A stretch of DNA of 23,230 nt, taken from assembly GCA_937965665.1 (NCBI GenBank), contig CALCJE010000161.1:1-23230 (forward strand), in the 5' to 3' direction. Every line of letters starts with the position of its first letter. The stretch's first letter is position 1. Source of the DNA: an uncultured Bacteroidales bacterium. Lineage in GTDB: Bacteria; Bacteroidota; Bacteroidia; Bacteroidales; UBA4417. Of the stretch, positions 1-7,803 are shown in pieces. Position numbers and translations under genes: made by a program. The notes beneath the pieces were generated by a model. That model did no database searches. It had not been told where the DNA came from and saw nothing but the letters and a program-made list of their open reading frames with translations.

Positions 1-437
1 TGGTTGAGACTTCAACAAACCTTGCAAGTGTAAAATCAGTAGATGGTAAAATATACATACAGTGTCTGTTACGCAGCTCGGTTGATACTGCCCAGCAGGA
101 TCTTGGCGGCATGATAAAAGATGTATTTGAACTCGCCGGCGCTGAAGTTGTATTGGATGGAACCTATCCCGGCTGGAAACCCAATATGAAATCAGCTATC
201 CTGATTACCATGCAGGAAGTGTACCAGAAATTGTATGGTCGCATACCTGAAATAAAAGCAATTCATGCTGGTCTCGAATGTGGTTTATTAGGCGGAGTTT
301 ATCCAAACTGGGATATGATTTCGTTCGGACCAACGATTAAGTACCCACATTCGCCAGACGAAAAAGTAAATATTGCATCCGTCGAAAAATTCTGGAACTA
401 CCTGGTTAACACATTAAAAGATGCTCCACTAAAATAA
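1..437 (+). CDS. pepD: Aminoacyl-histidine dipeptidase (Xaa-His dipeptidase, M20 family), C-terminal part
   Basis: The gene enters from the left edge; the frame is open from base 3 and gives 144 residues before a TAA. It begins in the middle of the conserved stretch VETSTNLASVK and carries HAGLECG, in which the Glu is part of the metal and active site of these peptidases. It then has DMISFGPTIKYPHSP, whose His is a metal ligand. The last helix (VEKFWNYLVNTLK) is a normal family C terminus. PepD is a cytosolic zinc peptidase that cleaves dipeptides and some tripeptides, classically Xaa-His. Its N-terminal catalytic half lies outside the window. A strong intrinsic terminator follows 30 bases after the stop, so it is not cotranscribed with rpmH. 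Family identity is secure; the exact substrate is not shown. Confidence 0.93.
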   Translation, partial: VETSTNLASVKSVDGKIYIQCLLRSSVDTAQQDLGGMIKDVFELAGAEVVLDGTYPGWKPNMKSAILITMQEVYQKLYGRIPEIKAIHAGLECGLLGGVYPNWDMISFGPTIKYPHSPDEKVNIASVEKFWNYLVNTLKDAPLK

Positions 438-466
438 GGTAGAGTCATTGCAATACTCTAAAAGCA

Positions 467-508
467 CCCTGCCCGGAATAAAAAATCAACGGGCAGGGAT
501 TTTTTTTT
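467..508 (+). terminator. Rho-independent terminator of pepD
   Basis: A perfect 9-bp stem (CCCTGCCCG at 467-475 with CGGGCAGGG at 490-498) and a 14-base loop are followed directly by a run of nine T residues at 500-508. It lies between the pepD stop and the rpmH promoter and separates the two transcripts. Confidence 0.9.
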
Positions 509-517
509 CGAAACCAT

Positions 518-547
518 TTGGATATTTGGATACAATTCATACCTTTG
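518..547 (+). promoter_or_regulatory. Bacteroidetes sigma-ABfr type promoter of rpmH
   Basis: TTG at 518-520, a 19-base spacer, and TACCTTTG at 540-547 match the Bacteroidetes -33/-7 consensus (TTG, 17-23 bases, TAnnTTTG) exactly. Transcription should begin near 553, leaving a leader of only about 15 bases before the rpmH ATG at 569. It is the clearest promoter in the window. Confidence 0.85.
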
Positions 548-568
548 CACCCCTAAAAACGACCAATC

Positions 569-718
569 ATGAAGAGGACTTTCCAGCCATCAGTAAGGAA
601 GAGAAAAAACAAACACGGATTCAGAGAAAGAATGTCGACCGTTAACGGCCGCAGAGTGTTAGCTGCACGCAGGGCTCGTGGAAGAAAAAAATTAACTGTT
701 TCCGACGAAGGAAAATAA
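569..718 (+). CDS. rpmH: 50S ribosomal protein L34
   Basis: A 49-residue, very basic protein that starts MKRTFQPSVRKRKNKHGF and continues with the L34 hallmark RMSTVNGRRVLAARRARGRKK. L34 is a small protein of the large ribosomal subunit that binds 23S rRNA. The C-terminal tail (LTVSDEGK) is slightly longer than in the 44-46 residue proteins of many bacteria. The gene is monocistronic, with a perfect promoter just upstream and its own terminator downstream. Its neighbours are not dnaA, rnpA or yidC, the usual neighbours in many other phyla. The ATG is fixed by the family N terminus. The gene is easy to miss because it is short and another frame is open across its 5' half. Confidence 0.97.
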   Translation: MKRTFQPSVRKRKNKHGFRERMSTVNGRRVLAARRARGRKKLTVSDEGK

Positions 719-776
719 TTATTTTTCTGTCATTTGCTGTTACGTTCAACAGCTTATATAGTTCAAAACGCATTTC

Positions 777-812
777 GGAGGAGGCTCCAAAGCCTGCCTC
801 CTTTTCTTTTTA
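777..812 (+). terminator. Rho-independent terminator of rpmH
   Basis: GGAGGAGGCT (777-786) pairs with AGCCTGCCTCC (791-801) through a 4-base loop CCAA and one bulged base. The T-rich tract TTTTCTTTTTAT follows. A weaker 6-bp hairpin (GCTGTT at 736-741 with AACAGC at 748-753) lies just after the rpmH stop and has no T-run. Confidence 0.8.
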
Positions 813-935
813 TAGCCTATTGATTGTATATTTTTAAGATATATTTTTTGATTACGAACAATGATGCTTTATTGAGTACTGATAGGTTTCAATTCAGGAA
901 AAAACAGTAATTTAGCCCCTCTTTTTAAATAAGCG

Positions 936-1226
936 ATGAATCCTATTATTTGCGAAGCTTCATTAGCCGGATTGCTGCGGCTGATCCTGGTTGTTTTGGT
1001 TGTGTATGCCATTTTCTCATTCGTGATGCGATACATATTGCCATCAGTAATGAAAACTTATGTAAACAACATCCAGAAACAGTTTACTGAACAACATCAG
1101 CGGCAACAGGATTTCCAGGAACAAAAAAAAGAAGGAGAAATTTCAATTACATACGTCGACAAGGAAAAAGCAAAGTCGCACAACCCGGCCGATGCCGATT
1201 ATGTAGATTACGAAGAAATCAAATAA
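936..1226 (+). CDS. DUF4834 family small membrane protein
   Basis: A 96-residue protein with one hydrophobic segment at about residues 10-37 (LAGLLRLILVVLVVYAIFSF is its core), then a basic, Gln/Glu-rich helix of coiled-coil type at about 40-65. The acidic C-terminal tail, ending DADYVDYEEIK, is typical of the Bacteroidetes family DUF4834. The likely arrangement is a single membrane anchor with a short cytoplasmic tail. Function is unknown. It lies 47 bases ahead of the YfhO gene on the same strand and may be cotranscribed with it. No convincing TAnnTTTG promoter precedes it; the nearest is a one-mismatch TAATTTAG at 908-915 without a -33 element. Confidence 0.8.
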   Translation: MNPIICEASLAGLLRLILVVLVVYAIFSFVMRYILPSVMKTYVNNIQKQFTEQHQRQQDFQEQKKEGEISITYVDKEKAKSHNPADADYVDYEEIK

Positions 1227-1273
1227 GCATATTGCACATTTAAACCAACACCAAAACTAAAAGTTACTTTCAA

Positions 1274-3721
1274 ATGAAGCAAATCAGTTTCAAACAGGCT
1301 CTCCCCTACCTGGCAGCCATTGCAATTTTTGTTTTTATAGCGTTAACCTATTTCAGCCCGTTACTGGAAGGAAAAGTACTGAAACAGTCGGATATAACGC
1401 AATTTAAAGGCATGTCGAAGGAGATTTCTGATTTCCGCGACAAAACGGGGGAAGAAGCCCTATGGACCAACAGTATGTTCGGCGGTATGCCGGCTTACCA
1501 AATCTCGGTTCAATATAAAGGTAATATTTTGCGTTTCCTCGACCAGGCAATGCAGCTCTACCTGCCTCAGCCTGCAGGAATGGTGTTCCTGTATATGATT
1601 GGCTTCTTCATATTGCTACTGGTTTTGAAAGTAGATAAATGGCTGGCAGTGGCAGGTGCTATAGCTTTTGCATTTTCATCCTACCTTTTTATCATTTTCG
1701 AAGCCGGCCATAACAGTAAAGCACATGCAATCGGTTATATGGCGCCTGTTTTAGCAGGGATAATTCTCACATATCGTGGTCGCTATCTTGCAGGCGGAAT
1801 AATGGCTGCTATAGCGCTTTCGCTCGAACTGCTTACAAACCACCTGCAGATTACCTATTACCTGATGCTGATTGCTGGAGTTTTTGTTATTACCGAACTC
1901 GTGAACAGCATTCGCAGCAAACAGCTTCCCTCATTTGCAAAAGCAACCGGTGTTTTGATGATTGCTTCTGTATTTGCGGTGGCAACCAATATCACAAACC
2001 TTTGGGCTACTTACGAATACGGTAAGGAAACCATCAGGGGTAAAACAGAACTCACAACAGAAAAATCGAATCGCACCAGCGGGTTAGATAAAGATTATGC
2101 CACTGGCTGGAGCTATGGCAAACTGGAAACCTTTACATTATTGATCCCGAATTTCAATGGCGGGTCGTCTCAAGGCGCCGTCTCTGAAACATCAAACTCG
2201 TATAAAGCACTGAGAGCGCAAGGCATTGATGATAGCCAGGCGAAAAAAGTTATAAAAGCGCTTCCAATGTACTGGGGCACCCAGCCGGGCGTTGCCGGAC
2301 CTGTTTACATCGGGGCCATCATTATGTTCCTTTTTGTATTTGCGTTGTTTGCTGTAGATAATAAATACCGGTGGTGGCTGCTGGCAGCGACCATACTTTC
2401 TATTTTTCTTGCATGGGGCAAAAATTTTATGCCATTTACGAATTTCTTCATGCACTACGTTCCGGGGTATAATAAATTCAGGGCAGTATCCATGACCCTG
2501 GTGATGGCAGAACTATGTATCCCGTTGCTTGCCATATTAGGCTTACAGAAAATTTTATCAACAGGCACTGAACGCAAAAAACTTTTAAAATACCTTTATT
2601 ACGCGCTTGGAATTGCCGGAGGCATCTGTTTAATTTTCGCTCTGGCCGGAAGTGCAATGTTCGACTTCGTTTCACCCGCTGACGACCAGTATAAATCGTA
2701 TTTCCCCGATTGGCTGATGACAGCAATCCGCCAGGACCGTGCAGCCATTTTCAGTGCCGATGCATTCAGGTCGCTGATGTTTATTCTGCTTGCAGGTGCT
2801 TTAACGTGGGCTATGATAAACCAAAAACTGAAAAAGACCGTATTTTTCTCCGCATTAATTCTGCTCGTTCTTTTTGATATGTGGACTGTAAACCGCCGCT
2901 ACCTGAACAGCGATAGTTTTGTTCGTAAGAGTGTTGCAGCCGTTCCTTTCGAACCTACTGCAGCAGACCAGATAATTATGAAAGATAAGGATCCGAATTT
3001 CAGGGTTTTTAACCAAACTGTCGGCAATCCTTTTGCTGATGCAAGCACCTCGTATTTTCACAAATCGCTGGGGGGGTATCATGGTGCTAAATTACGCCGC
3101 TACCAGGAGTTGATAGATCACCACCTTGCTAAAGGCAATATGAGTGTTTACAACATGCTGAATACCAAATATTTTATTGTACCAGATGAAAATGGTGGCC
3201 AGCCACAGATGCAGATCAACTTCCAGGCACTCGGAAATGCATGGTTTGTTAACAACACACATATGGTTAACAATGCTGATGAAGAAATCAATGCGCTCAA
3301 TGCTTTTGTACCGCACGAAACAGCTGTTATCGACAAACGATTCGAGAAACAGATAGCTGGTCATTTTATTAGTAAAGATTCATTAGCTACTATTGTTCTG
3401 ACGGATTATAAGCCCAATGCACTAACTTATAAATCATCAGCAAGCAAAGAACAGCTGGCAGTATTCTCTGAGATTTATTACGATAAAGGCTGGAATGCCT
3501 ACATCGACGGCAAACTTTCGCCATATTTCAGGGCTGATTATGTGCTTCGCGCCATGATTGTACCTGCAGGCAACCATGTTATTGAGTTTAAATTTGAGCC
3601 CAGGGTATATAAAGTTGGAGAAAAAATTTCTTATGCTTCTTCAATTATTCTGGTTTTACTAGCCCTGGGAACTGCAGGATTTATGATTCAGCGTAACCGT
3701 AAAAATATCAGTAAAGCTTAA
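1274..3721 (+). CDS. YfhO family polytopic membrane protein (GT-C-like)
   Basis: An 815-residue protein with a first membrane span at about 11-29, roughly twelve more hydrophobic spans between about 100 and 550, a large soluble region at about 560-780 and a final C-terminal span near 785-805. The first loop holds an acidic residue (QSDITQF, about 38-44), as expected for a GT-C fold enzyme. The conserved EAGHNSKAHAIGYMAP stretch (about 143-158) and the later SLGGYHGAKLRRYQELID are typical of Bacteroidetes YfhO proteins. Gram-positive YfhO is implicated in glycosylating lipoteichoic acid; in Bacteroidetes the substrate is not established. I infer a lipid-linked sugar transferase facing the periplasm. 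A glycosyltransferase follows after ten bases, consistent with joint work in surface glycan assembly. A seven-G run at 3070-3076 stays in frame. Confidence 0.88.
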   Translation: MKQISFKQALPYLAAIAIFVFIALTYFSPLLEGKVLKQSDITQFKGMSKEISDFRDKTGEEALWTNSMFGGMPAYQISVQYKGNILRFLDQAMQLYLPQPAGMVFLYMIGFFILLLVLKVDKWLAVAGAIAFAFSSYLFIIFEAGHNSKAHAIGYMAPVLAGIILTYRGRYLAGGIMAAIALSLELLTNHLQITYYLMLIAGVFVITELVNSIRSKQLPSFAKATGVLMIASVFAVATNITNLWATYEYGKETIRGKTELTTEKSNRTSGLDKDYATGWSYGKLETFTLLIPNFNGGSSQGAVSETSNSYKALRAQGIDDSQAKKVIKALPMYWGTQPGVAGPVYIGAIIMFLFVFALFAVDNKYRWWLLAATILSIFLAWGKNFMPFTNFFMHYVPGYNKFRAVSMTLVMAELCIPLLAILGLQKILSTGTERKKLLKYLYYALGIAGGICLIFALAGSAMFDFVSPADDQYKSYFPDWLMTAIRQDRAAIFSADAFRSLMFILLAGALTWAMINQKLKKTVFFSALILLVLFDMWTVNRRYLNSDSFVRKSVAAVPFEPTAADQIIMKDKDPNFRVFNQTVGNPFADASTSYFHKSLGGYHGAKLRRYQELIDHHLAKGNMSVYNMLNTKYFIVPDENGGQPQMQINFQALGNAWFVNNTHMVNNADEEINALNAFVPHETAVIDKRFEKQIAGHFISKDSLATIVLTDYKPNALTYKSSASKEQLAVFSEIYYDKGWNAYIDGKLSPYFRADYVLRAMIVPAGNHVIEFKFEPRVYKVGEKISYASSIILVLLALGTAGFMIQRNRKNISKA

Positions 3722-3731
3722 CCGGCATTTG

Positions 3732-5081
3732 ATGAGCAAGGAGGGGCTTCGCAGCGCACTGATTATCACCTATTACTGGCCTCCCAGCGGGGGTGCAGGC
3801 GTTCAGCGCTGGCTCAAATTCAGCAAATACCTTCGCGACTTTGGCTGGGAACCTATTATTTACACGCCCGAAAACCCTGAGGCACCTGCGGTTGATCATT
3901 CTCTGGAGAGCGATATTCCGGCAGGAATTACAATAATAAAACGCCCGATTGTTGAACCCTACATGGCATATAAAAGCTTTGTAGGCATGAAAAAGGGTGA
4001 AAAAGTAAATGCAGGATTCCTGAAAGAAAAAGATAAACCTGGTCTGGCAGAAGGCATTGCGGTATGGTTAAGGGGGAATTTCTTTATCCCTGATGCCCGT
4101 TGCTTCTGGATCAGGCCATCAGCCAGGTTTCTGATTAAGTACCTGGCTGATCATCCTGTTGACGCCATTGTATCAACAGGCCCGCCACACTCTATGCACC
4201 TGATTGCATTAAGAGTGCATCAAAAATTAAAAATCCCCTGGCTGGCTGATTTCCGGGATCCCTGGACTGGTATAGACTTTTACCACCAGCTGAAACTCAC
4301 TTTCCTGGCCGACAGAAGGCATCGCATACTTGAGAAAAAAGTACTTCGGGAAGCAACCGCTGTTACCGTGGTAAGCAGGGATATGGCAGATGAATTTAAA
4401 TTACTTGCAGACCGGGAATACAAACTGGTAACCAACGGCTTCGACGAGGAGGATATCTCTCCCCTACCATTGGATCAACTGGATGAACTTTTCACCATTT
4501 CGCATATTGGAAGTATAAATGCTTCACGAAATCCTGCAGGATTGTGGAAAGTACTTGCCTCTATGGTAAAAGTAAACCAGGCATTTGCAGAAAATTTGCG
4601 CATAAAACTGGTCGGCAAAGTAGATATTGATGTAATCAGGGATATAGAAGCCAATGGCTTAGCCGATAACTTTGTGCGCATTGAGTACATGCCACACCGC
4701 GAAGTGATGAAAGAGATTCAGAAGTCGCAGCTACTTTTGTTGCTCATCAATAATACACCCAATGCAAAAGGCATCCTGACAGGAAAAGTTTTTGAATACC
4801 TCGGCTCAGGAAGGCCTATACTCAGCATAGGCCCTGAAGACGGGGATGCGGCTGAAATACTGAATGAAACAGGAGCTGGAAAAACTGCTGATTATAACAA
4901 CGAAGCTAAAATGAGGCAGATTATTGAAGCGTATTTTTCAAAATTCCTGGTACAAGGTTTAGAAAGCAATAAAGCAAGCAGTGCAAAATTTTCGCGTAAA
5001 GCCTTAACGGGTGAAATTGCAGGGGTGCTGGAGGATTTGATCAATTTGAAAAATACCCAAATTCCTAGTACCTCTCATTAA
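3732..5081 (+). CDS. Glycosyltransferase, GT-B fold (GT4-like)
   Basis: A 449-residue protein with no signal peptide. The N-terminal Rossmann region begins ALIITYYWPPSGGAGVQRW (about 9-27), whose glycine-rich loop is the usual acceptor-domain motif. A middle segment contains ADFRDPWTG near 172-180. The nucleotide-sugar side has the GKVFEYLGSGRPIL motif near 350-363, equivalent to the E-x7-E region of retaining GT4 enzymes. The most upstream possible start is TTG at 3729, but ATG at 3732 is the better choice. It sits ten bases after the YfhO gene, a pairing common in this phylum, so the two probably act on the same glycan. Its 3' end overlaps the convergent gpsA-like gene by 17 bases. Donor and acceptor cannot be told from sequence. 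Confidence 0.87.
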   Translation: MSKEGLRSALIITYYWPPSGGAGVQRWLKFSKYLRDFGWEPIIYTPENPEAPAVDHSLESDIPAGITIIKRPIVEPYMAYKSFVGMKKGEKVNAGFLKEKDKPGLAEGIAVWLRGNFFIPDARCFWIRPSARFLIKYLADHPVDAIVSTGPPHSMHLIALRVHQKLKIPWLADFRDPWTGIDFYHQLKLTFLADRRHRILEKKVLREATAVTVVSRDMADEFKLLADREYKLVTNGFDEEDISPLPLDQLDELFTISHIGSINASRNPAGLWKVLASMVKVNQAFAENLRIKLVGKVDIDVIRDIEANGLADNFVRIEYMPHREVMKEIQKSQLLLLLINNTPNAKGILTGKVFEYLGSGRPILSIGPEDGDAAEILNETGAGKTADYNNEAKMRQIIEAYFSKFLVQGLESNKASSAKFSRKALTGEIAGVLEDLINLKNTQIPSTSH

Positions 5082-6051
5082 TCAGCTTATTCACAAATTC
5101 TGCAATATCGGTATCACCCGCAAAAACCTTGTCGAGTTGCAGCATCATATGATAACCGGTTTCGGGCATATTGCTTTCTATCAGTTTCTTAAGAATAATA
5201 CTCATTGCTATTCGCCCTTCCAAAACTACTTTATTGGGGATACCTTCATTGAAAAAGCCTTTGCCTATGAGAAGGCCAAGCGTACGATTACGGCTTAAGT
5301 CGTTAAGCGCTGTGAGTCCAAAATCGCCAATACCACAATAATGAAACAGGGTTTCCTCTTGTCCGCCAAAATGCACCAATATGTTGCGCATTTCATTAAA
5401 TGCCCTGGTAAACATCATAAACCTGAGGTTTGGCGAATTGAAATGTGCATCGACTATTCCGATAAGGATGGCATAAATATTTTTAAGAATACTGATGATT
5501 TCAACACCTTGCAGATCGGCGGAGGTATCAACAAAAATATTTGTATCGTCAAAAACAGGTTCCAGTTCCCTGCATAGTTCGGTGTCAGTTGATGCCAACG
5601 TGAATGCGGTGGGGCTGTTATTAATTATTTCGCGGGCGAATGATGGTCCTTTTAAGGCACAAACGGGATTTGCCACAATTCCTTTCAGACATTGGGAAAT
5701 TATTTTATCCTGACATCCAAACCCTTTTGCCAGGTTTATCAGGATCGCATTTTCGGGAAGCACATGTTTGATATCCTGAATATACTTAACCACCGCTACG
5801 GAAGGAATAGCTATGAATACAATGTGAGCTTCTTTTAGTACTGCCGGATCGGTAGTAGCCCTGAGCGCAGGAATGAGCCTGATATTGGGGAAGTATTTCT
5901 GGTTGAAGTGAGTATTAGCAATCGTATCAACAACTTCATTTTCAACAGATAATAAAGTTACGTTTAAATCATTGCGTACGGCAAGCGAATTTCCAAGCGC
6001 TGTGCCTATGGACCCGGCACCAAGTATTACAATATTTTGCATTTTAATCAT
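5065..6051 (-). CDS. Divergent NAD(P)H-dependent glycerol-3-phosphate dehydrogenase (GpsA-like)
   Basis: A 328-residue cytosolic protein, normal GpsA length. Motifs in order: the dinucleotide loop GAGSIGTALG (11-20), IPSVAVVKYI (82-91), NLAKGFG (106-112), LKGPSFAREI (133-142), QGVEIISILKN (181-191) with the catalytic-type Lys 190, GDFGLTALNDLSRNR (242-256). GpsA reduces dihydroxyacetone phosphate to sn-glycerol 3-phosphate for phospholipids. Some positions depart from typical GpsA: Trp of GxGxWG is Ile, and the glycine-rich GLGxNxxAALITRG stretch is replaced by DAHFNSPNLRFMMFTRA. It could be a second, specialised dehydrogenase supplying a polyol phosphate to a glycan. It lies 7 bases downstream of a flippase gene, so the two are probably cotranscribed. 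ATG at 6042 is an alternative start. Confidence 0.82.
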   Translation of the reverse strand: MIKMQNIVILGAGSIGTALGNSLAVRNDLNVTLLSVENEVVDTIANTHFNQKYFPNIRLIPALRATTDPAVLKEAHIVFIAIPSVAVVKYIQDIKHVLPENAILINLAKGFGCQDKIISQCLKGIVANPVCALKGPSFAREIINNSPTAFTLASTDTELCRELEPVFDDTNIFVDTSADLQGVEIISILKNIYAILIGIVDAHFNSPNLRFMMFTRAFNEMRNILVHFGGQEETLFHYCGIGDFGLTALNDLSRNRTLGLLIGKGFFNEGIPNKVVLEGRIAMSIILKKLIESNMPETGYHMMLQLDKVFAGDTDIAEFVNKLINERY

Positions 6052-6058
6052 TTTCGTT

Positions 6059-7558
6059 TTACATATTAGTTAATCGCCTGACATTCTCGGCAAATGCCAA
6101 TGGGTTTTTCCATTTGCGCCATCCTGATCTGATACTGTTAAGTTCAGTTTCATGATAAAATCCCAACAGAAACAGTACAAATGGATATATAATTATGAGT
6201 AGTGTTTTAACTGCTACACGCGGGATTACTTCCAAGGTATTGAAAAGCAGCGAAATACCATAAATCACAGCCCCCACTATTAGCATTAAAAGTACACGCT
6301 TCAATTCGTATGGAATCGAATAAGCTTTTTGTGCAAAATACAATGTGAGCACAAAAAAGACTATCATCGAAAGCATTTTTGATATGGCTGCTCCCTGGTT
6401 GCCAAACCAATGAATCAGCACAATATTAAGCATTAAATTTAACACAGCAGTAACAACCACGGTAAAGGCAATTATTTTCGTTTTTTTAGTAATACTCAGG
6501 CCTGTTGTAGCAACATCTTTCATCATCCCGAAAATAATAGAGTATATTATGAAAGGAAATATATACCATGCATCAAAGTACTCCGTCCGCCGGGCAAAAA
6601 GTTTTGTGATCTCCAGTCCAAATACCATCATTATCAATGCAATAATCATGGTTCCATAAGTATAGTATGTGAGTAACCTGGCATAAAAACGTTTGTTACC
6701 AGGATCGTTCATCATCCTGAAAATCATTGGTTGTATTGCAAAATTCACCGAAGTGATAACAAAAACATTTAACGTATTGGCAAGCTTAAACCCGTAGGAG
6801 TATAAACCCACATTAGCCAGGTTTCCAAAAACTTTTAACGAGTATCGATCTGTAACATTCAGCATTACCAATGCTACAGCCGACAGGAACAGAGGAAGGC
6901 AATACAAAAGTATATCACGTAGCAAATCGCGCTCAAACCTGAAAATCATATTCCTGAAGCTATATTTAGCCAGAACGGTTGCAAAAGCAAGGCTGCCGGC
7001 TATCTGCCCGTAATAAACACCCTCGATACCGGCTTTCCTGTATACGATGAAATAGATGGTAACTGAAAGGCTAAAAACAAGTTGAAGCAGGTTAGCCAGG
7101 GTAAAGAGCCAGGGCTTCTCCTGGAGCCTGAGCAAGGTATTGGGCATAAGCAACACAACCTGGAACAACGATGAGATAAGCATAAGATGAAGCAGGTAGG
7201 AATAATCGGCTGAGTCAAGGATAAGTACTGAAAAATATTTCAGAAATGGTAATAAAGCCAGGTACGCCAGCAAAACTATTACCACCTGGAAAACTGTAAT
7301 TGTAAAAAACAAGGATTCCTTTTTGCCTTCGGCACTTTTATCCCAATACCAGCGAAAAAAACCTGAATACAGTGAAAAGCCAAAGATTGCAATTACAACG
7401 GCTGCACTGACTTCCAGCAGTCCCAGAATACCGAATTGGGTAACCGAAAAACTCCTGGTATATAATGGAATAAGTACAAAGCCAGCCAGTTTGGTCGACA
7501 ATGTGCCCAATCCATAAATGGCGGAGAGGCGGAAAAGTTTTCGGAAATCAGCTAACAT
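6059..7558 (-). CDS. Wzx-type polysaccharide flippase (MOP superfamily)
   Basis: A 499-residue integral membrane protein with about 12-14 hydrophobic spans and a short basic C-terminal tail, starting MLADFRKLFRLSAIYGLGTL and running into TKLAGFVLIPLYTRSF. The last element, a start-transfer helix ending in LYTR, is usual for Wzx/RfbX/MurJ-like flippases, which move lipid-linked oligosaccharides across the inner membrane. The frame is open to an ATG at 7585, but that codon lies inside a promoter -7 box (7583-7590). The ATG at 7558 has AAGGAGT four bases upstream and gives a family-like N terminus, so I use 7558. It is the first gene of a two-gene operon with the GpsA-like gene. The transported glycan is unknown. 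Confidence 0.88.
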   Translation of the reverse strand: MLADFRKLFRLSAIYGLGTLSTKLAGFVLIPLYTRSFSVTQFGILGLLEVSAAVVIAIFGFSLYSGFFRWYWDKSAEGKKESLFFTITVFQVVIVLLAYLALLPFLKYFSVLILDSADYSYLLHLMLISSLFQVVLLMPNTLLRLQEKPWLFTLANLLQLVFSLSVTIYFIVYRKAGIEGVYYGQIAGSLAFATVLAKYSFRNMIFRFERDLLRDILLYCLPLFLSAVALVMLNVTDRYSLKVFGNLANVGLYSYGFKLANTLNVFVITSVNFAIQPMIFRMMNDPGNKRFYARLLTYYTYGTMIIALIMMVFGLEITKLFARRTEYFDAWYIFPFIIYSIIFGMMKDVATTGLSITKKTKIIAFTVVVTAVLNLMLNIVLIHWFGNQGAAISKMLSMIVFFVLTLYFAQKAYSIPYELKRVLLMLIVGAVIYGISLLFNTLEVIPRVAVKTLLIIIYPFVLFLLGFYHETELNSIRSGWRKWKNPLAFAENVRRLTNM

Positions 7559-7582
7559 GAATACTCCTTGGAAGTCGGAATG

Positions 7583-7610
7583 CAAATGTAGAGGAAATTT
7601 CGGGATTCAA
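7583..7610 (-). promoter_or_regulatory. Promoter of the minus-strand flippase operon
   Basis: On the minus strand TACATTTG (7590-7583) matches TAnnTTTG exactly, with TTG (7610-7608) 17 bases upstream. Transcription should begin near 7577. An AAGGAGT Shine-Dalgarno-like site (7569-7563) precedes the ATG at 7558, which is unusual for Bacteroidetes and supports this start. Confidence 0.65.
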
Positions 7611-7677
7611 CATTCAACAGGTATAAGAAGGAAAGCCTGGAGCAGCTTATTCCTGTTTCCAATTAAATATCAAGATA

Positions 7678-7715
7678 GGATATTGTGAAAGAGGTGTCGC
7701 TCCTCTCACATATCC
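7678..7715 (+). repeat. Long imperfect inverted repeat between divergent flippase genes
   Basis: GGATATTGTGAAAGAGG (7678-7694) can pair with CCTCTCACATATCC (7702-7715): 14 base pairs interrupted by a one-base and a two-base bulge, around a 7-base loop. No T-run follows on either strand, so it is not an ordinary terminator. It lies centrally in the 245-base gap between the two oppositely directed flippase genes, outside both predicted -7 boxes. It may be an operator, a dispersed genomic repeat, or chance. Nothing else was recognised in this gap apart from the two promoters. Confidence 0.5.
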
Positions 7716-7769
7716 CGATGCCCGTTCGATTGCAATAATTTCGCTCATCATATAATGGCGGGATTTTGT

Positions 7770-7777
7770 TACTTTTG
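7770..7777 (+). promoter_or_regulatory. Candidate -7 box for the plus-strand flippase operon
   Basis: TACTTTTG at 7770-7777 matches TAnnTTTG exactly. No TTG is present at the expected 17-23 base distance. Transcription from here would begin near 7784 and leave about 20 bases before the TTG start codon at 7804. Confidence 0.55.
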
Positions 7778-7803
7778 CAGGGAACAGATAAAAAGCTACA
7801 TTT

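Noticed and set aside
448..645. Open 65-codon frame on the plus strand
   Set aside because: It spans the pepD terminator, the rpmH promoter and the first half of rpmH in a different frame. The protein has no family resemblance, and rpmH is certain.
908..915. TAATTTAG as promoter of the DUF4834 gene
   Set aside because: One mismatch to the consensus and no -33 element at a proper distance; too weak to list.
3070..3076. Seven-G run in the YfhO gene as a slippage or frameshift site
   Set aside because: The frame across it encodes the conserved SLGGYHGAKLRR sequence, so the gene is intact as read; no sign of phase variation.
7559..7585. ATG at 7585 as start of the minus-strand flippase
   Set aside because: It lies inside the promoter -7 box; ATG at 7558 has a Shine-Dalgarno-like site and a family-like N terminus.
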